DNA from: UBA11891 sp049890035
GTDB lineage: Bacteria > Bacteroidota > Bacteroidia > Flavobacteriales > Flavobacteriaceae
DNA length: 64,000 bases
Direction: 5' to 3'
Assembly (NCBI GenBank): GCA_049890035.1
Contig: JBMHCG010000012.1
Location: 1-64,000 of the forward strand
How positions within the stretch are numbered: the first letter of the stretch is position 1; every line of letters starts with the position of its first letter. Positions 61,945 through 64,000 of this stretch are shown piece after piece. A program made the translations under genes and the position numbers. Under the pieces are notes generated by a model that saw only the letters and a list, made by a program, of their open reading frames with translations, was not told where the DNA came from and searched no databases.

Positions 61945-64000
61945 ATGAGACGTTCAACAGCCTTTTGTTTTTTAATTGTTTTAGTATCATGTGCAAAAAG
62001 CGGTCCCTCACAGTCGATAGCGGTGCAATCGATTTCTGGTTTGGAATCCGCAGTTGAAATATACCGTGATAAATGGGGTATCAACCATATTTATGCCTCA
62101 AACCAAAAGGATTTATTTTTCGCACAGGGCTATGCGGCAGCCAAAGATCGTCTTTTTCAGTTTGAAATTTGGCGACGTCAAGCCACAGGGACACTAGCCG
62201 AAATTTTGGGCCCTTCGGAAGTAGCTAGAGACGTTGGGGCTAGATTGTTCCAATTTCGTGGTGATATGCAAGCAGAAATGAATCATTATCACGAGGATGG
62301 ACAAGCCATTATTGAAGCCTACGTAGCAGGAGTAAATGCGTATATAGAGGAAATAATTCAGTCCCCAGAGGCATTGCCATTGCCGTTTAAAATGTTGGGT
62401 ATCCAACCTATGAAATGGACTCCAGAGGTTGTTGTATCCCGGCATCAAGGATTGTTAGGTAACATTGGTCAGGAATTACAAATTGGACGCGCAGTGGCTG
62501 AAATTGGTGCTCAAAAAGTGAAAGAATTGATGTGGTTCCATCCCCAGGACCCTATTTTGGAACTGCATAATGCCATTCAAAAGGACTTGCTATTTGAAGA
62601 TATCTTAGCCCCTTATTTTGCTTTTCGAAAGCCGGTTCGTTTCCAATTAGAGCAGATATCAAAACAATTCCGTTCTGTTGAAAAAATAGGGTATTTAAAT
62701 CGCTCTCGTCATCAGGACGAAGATTCCCTTCAAATAGGGAGTAATAACTGGGTCGTTGCTCCAGAAAAAAGTGTTACGGGATATACCCTCTTGGCAAACG
62801 ATCCACACAGGCGTATGGCGATACCTTCATTGCGTTATATGGTTCATTTGAATGCTCCAACTTGGAATGTAATTGGTGGAGGTGAACCTACAATCCCAGG
62901 TATTTCAATAGGTCACAACCAGTATGGTGCCTGGGGACTGACCGTATATCGAACCGACGGCGAAGATCTTTTACAATACAAAATCAATCCAAAAAACCCA
63001 CAGCAATATTGGTTTGATGGAGCATGGAAAGATTTCAAAATAATTACCGAAACCATTGCTATCAAAGATCAACCAAACAAAGAAGTAAATCTGTATTACA
63101 GCCATCACGGCCCAATAACCTATATCAATCGAGAAAGGAATATTGCTTTCGGAGTTCGATGTGCTTGGTTGGAACCCGGAGGCAGTCCCTACCTCGCTTC
63201 GCTTCGAATGGATCAAGCTACGAATTGGGACGAATTTCGTCTTGCTTGTAGTTATAGTAACATTCCTGGTGAGAATATGGTTTGGGCAGATCAAGAAGGC
63301 ACCATCGGTTGGCAAGCTGTCGGGATCGCACCCATAAGAAAAAACTTTAGTGGTCTTGTTCCTGTACCTGGCGATGGAAGTCACGAATGGGAGGGTTATT
63401 TACCCATATTAGAGAAACCGCATCAGGTCAACCCGCAGGCGGGCTTTATCGCTACTGCCAATCAAAATGTTACTCCCAACAATTATGAGCATTGGGATGC
63501 GATTGGTTTTAGTTGGTCGGATCCCTACAGAGGAGTCCGTATTAATGAAGTACTTCAGAAGGATAAAAAGTTCACCATAGAAGAAATGAAAGCCTTGCAA
63601 ACCGATGTGTATTCCATCCCTGCTCGAACTTTTGTGCCGTTGCTAGAAAATCTTAAAATGGAAAAAAAAGAAGCCCAGCTTCGGGACCAATTATTGGATT
63701 GGGATTTTACATTGTCAAAAAATTCCATCGAAGCATCGATCTATGTTGTTTGGGAAAACGAAATGGTACGAAGGGCTAAAGAAATGTTTTTTCCAAAAAA
63801 CATAAAAGCTGAAATACAACCGCAATTGAAGAAAGTTGAAGATTGGATAGTAAACCCAAAACTAAAATTTGGGAATGCACAGGAAAGGGATATTTTTCTT
63901 CAAACCACTTTTAAAAAGGCCATTGAAATCGTATCAGCTCGCTTGGGTAAGGACATAAAAAAATGGCAGTACGGACAACCCCAAAACAAACATATCGCCA
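61945..64000 (+). CDS. penicillin acylase family lipoprotein (partial, cut by right edge)
   Basis: ATG at 61945; the frame is open to the window edge (685 codons). Lipoprotein signal ending LVSC (Cys16). Ntn-hydrolase of the penicillin acylase/acyl-homoserine-lactone acylase family: N-terminal half with YRDKWGINHIYA and GYAAAKDRLFQFEIWRRQATG, then the processing site and new N-terminal Ser266 in IGSNNWVVAPEKS, followed by LLANDPHRRM, HLNAPTWNVIGGGEP and GHNQYGAWGLT. Members cleave amides, including beta-lactam side chains and quorum-sensing acyl-homoserine lactones. The precursor is expected to be autocleaved. The C-terminus is missing. Confidence 0.9.
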   Translation, partial: MRRSTAFCFLIVLVSCAKSGPSQSIAVQSISGLESAVEIYRDKWGINHIYASNQKDLFFAQGYAAAKDRLFQFEIWRRQATGTLAEILGPSEVARDVGARLFQFRGDMQAEMNHYHEDGQAIIEAYVAGVNAYIEEIIQSPEALPLPFKMLGIQPMKWTPEVVVSRHQGLLGNIGQELQIGRAVAEIGAQKVKELMWFHPQDPILELHNAIQKDLLFEDILAPYFAFRKPVRFQLEQISKQFRSVEKIGYLNRSRHQDEDSLQIGSNNWVVAPEKSVTGYTLLANDPHRRMAIPSLRYMVHLNAPTWNVIGGGEPTIPGISIGHNQYGAWGLTVYRTDGEDLLQYKINPKNPQQYWFDGAWKDFKIITETIAIKDQPNKEVNLYYSHHGPITYINRERNIAFGVRCAWLEPGGSPYLASLRMDQATNWDEFRLACSYSNIPGENMVWADQEGTIGWQAVGIAPIRKNFSGLVPVPGDGSHEWEGYLPILEKPHQVNPQAGFIATANQNVTPNNYEHWDAIGFSWSDPYRGVRINEVLQKDKKFTIEEMKALQTDVYSIPARTFVPLLENLKMEKKEAQLRDQLLDWDFTLSKNSIEASIYVVWENEMVRRAKEMFFPKNIKAEIQPQLKKVEDWIVNPKLKFGNAQERDIFLQTTFKKAIEIVSARLGKDIKKWQYGQPQNKHIA

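Overview
The window is chromosomal DNA of a member of the phylum Bacteroidota, almost certainly a gliding or T9SS-bearing Flavobacteriaceae-type organism. The evidence is the set of GldB, GldC, GldJ and PorV homologues, Bacteroidota-style promoters (TTG, a spacer of about 20 nt, then TAnnTTTG), an FtsZ ending in a flavobacterial-type tail (NSFLHDNVD), an MraY with the long Bacteroidota insertion, weak Shine-Dalgarno sequences and several TTG starts. No tRNA, rRNA, CRISPR array, insertion sequence or prophage was seen.

Layout. (1) 1-5.1 kb is a sparse accessory stretch. It holds a 9-residue gene start at the left edge, very small membrane peptides, two copies of a roughly 170-nt non-coding module ending in the same terminator hairpin, two small genes that look broken, a lipoprotein with an HEXXH site, and an outer-membrane-type protein coupled to a BspA-like leucine-rich lipoprotein. 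(2) 5.1-23.8 kb is mostly core genes: murF, gldJ, porV (divergent), pyruvate dehydrogenase E1-alpha and E2, an SDR, a SprT-like protein, an Mla-type ABC transporter with a KAS III, gcvP, a UbiA-like membrane protein, an M3 peptidase, purE and purK. (3) 23.8-41.2 kb: adk-obg-mpl, paiB and radC (divergent), a TTG-initiated polysaccharide-deacetylase relative, a HAD phosphatase, a MazG-like protein, aroA, queA, rlmN, a polyprenyl synthase, dnaG, an atypical response regulator, nadE, gldB-gldC, engB and an alpha/beta hydrolase. (4) 41.3-57.0 kb is a complete, tightly overlapping division and cell-wall (dcw) cluster: mraZ-rsmH-ftsL-ftsI-murE-mraY-murD-ftsW-murG-murC-ftsQ-ftsA-ftsZ, followed by yqeY. 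It is preceded by an array of GTGGTAA repeats that reads as the MraZ operator. (5) 57-64 kb is accessory again: a single-domain globin, a membrane-anchored pentapeptide-repeat protein, a CAP-like secreted protein next to an exported N-formylglutamate-amidohydrolase-like lipoprotein, two exported unknowns, and a penicillin-acylase-family lipoprotein cut by the right edge.

How it fits together. Cell-wall precursor synthesis (murF, mpl, murC/D/E/G, mraY), septation (ftsI/L/Q/A/Z/W), gliding/T9SS parts and outer-membrane lipid transport account for much of the window, beside purine, shikimate, NAD and one-carbon metabolism and tRNA/rRNA modification. The least ordinary items are the twin non-coding modules with the broken genes between them, a DnaG lacking all four zinc ligands, a response regulator with Glu at the phospho-acceptor position, a deacetylase-family protein with a degenerate metal site, and the MraZ-box array overlapping the dcw promoter. 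I did not find strong evidence for a wholly new multi-gene system; the best candidate for something undescribed is the twin module at 268-433 and 1027-1209.
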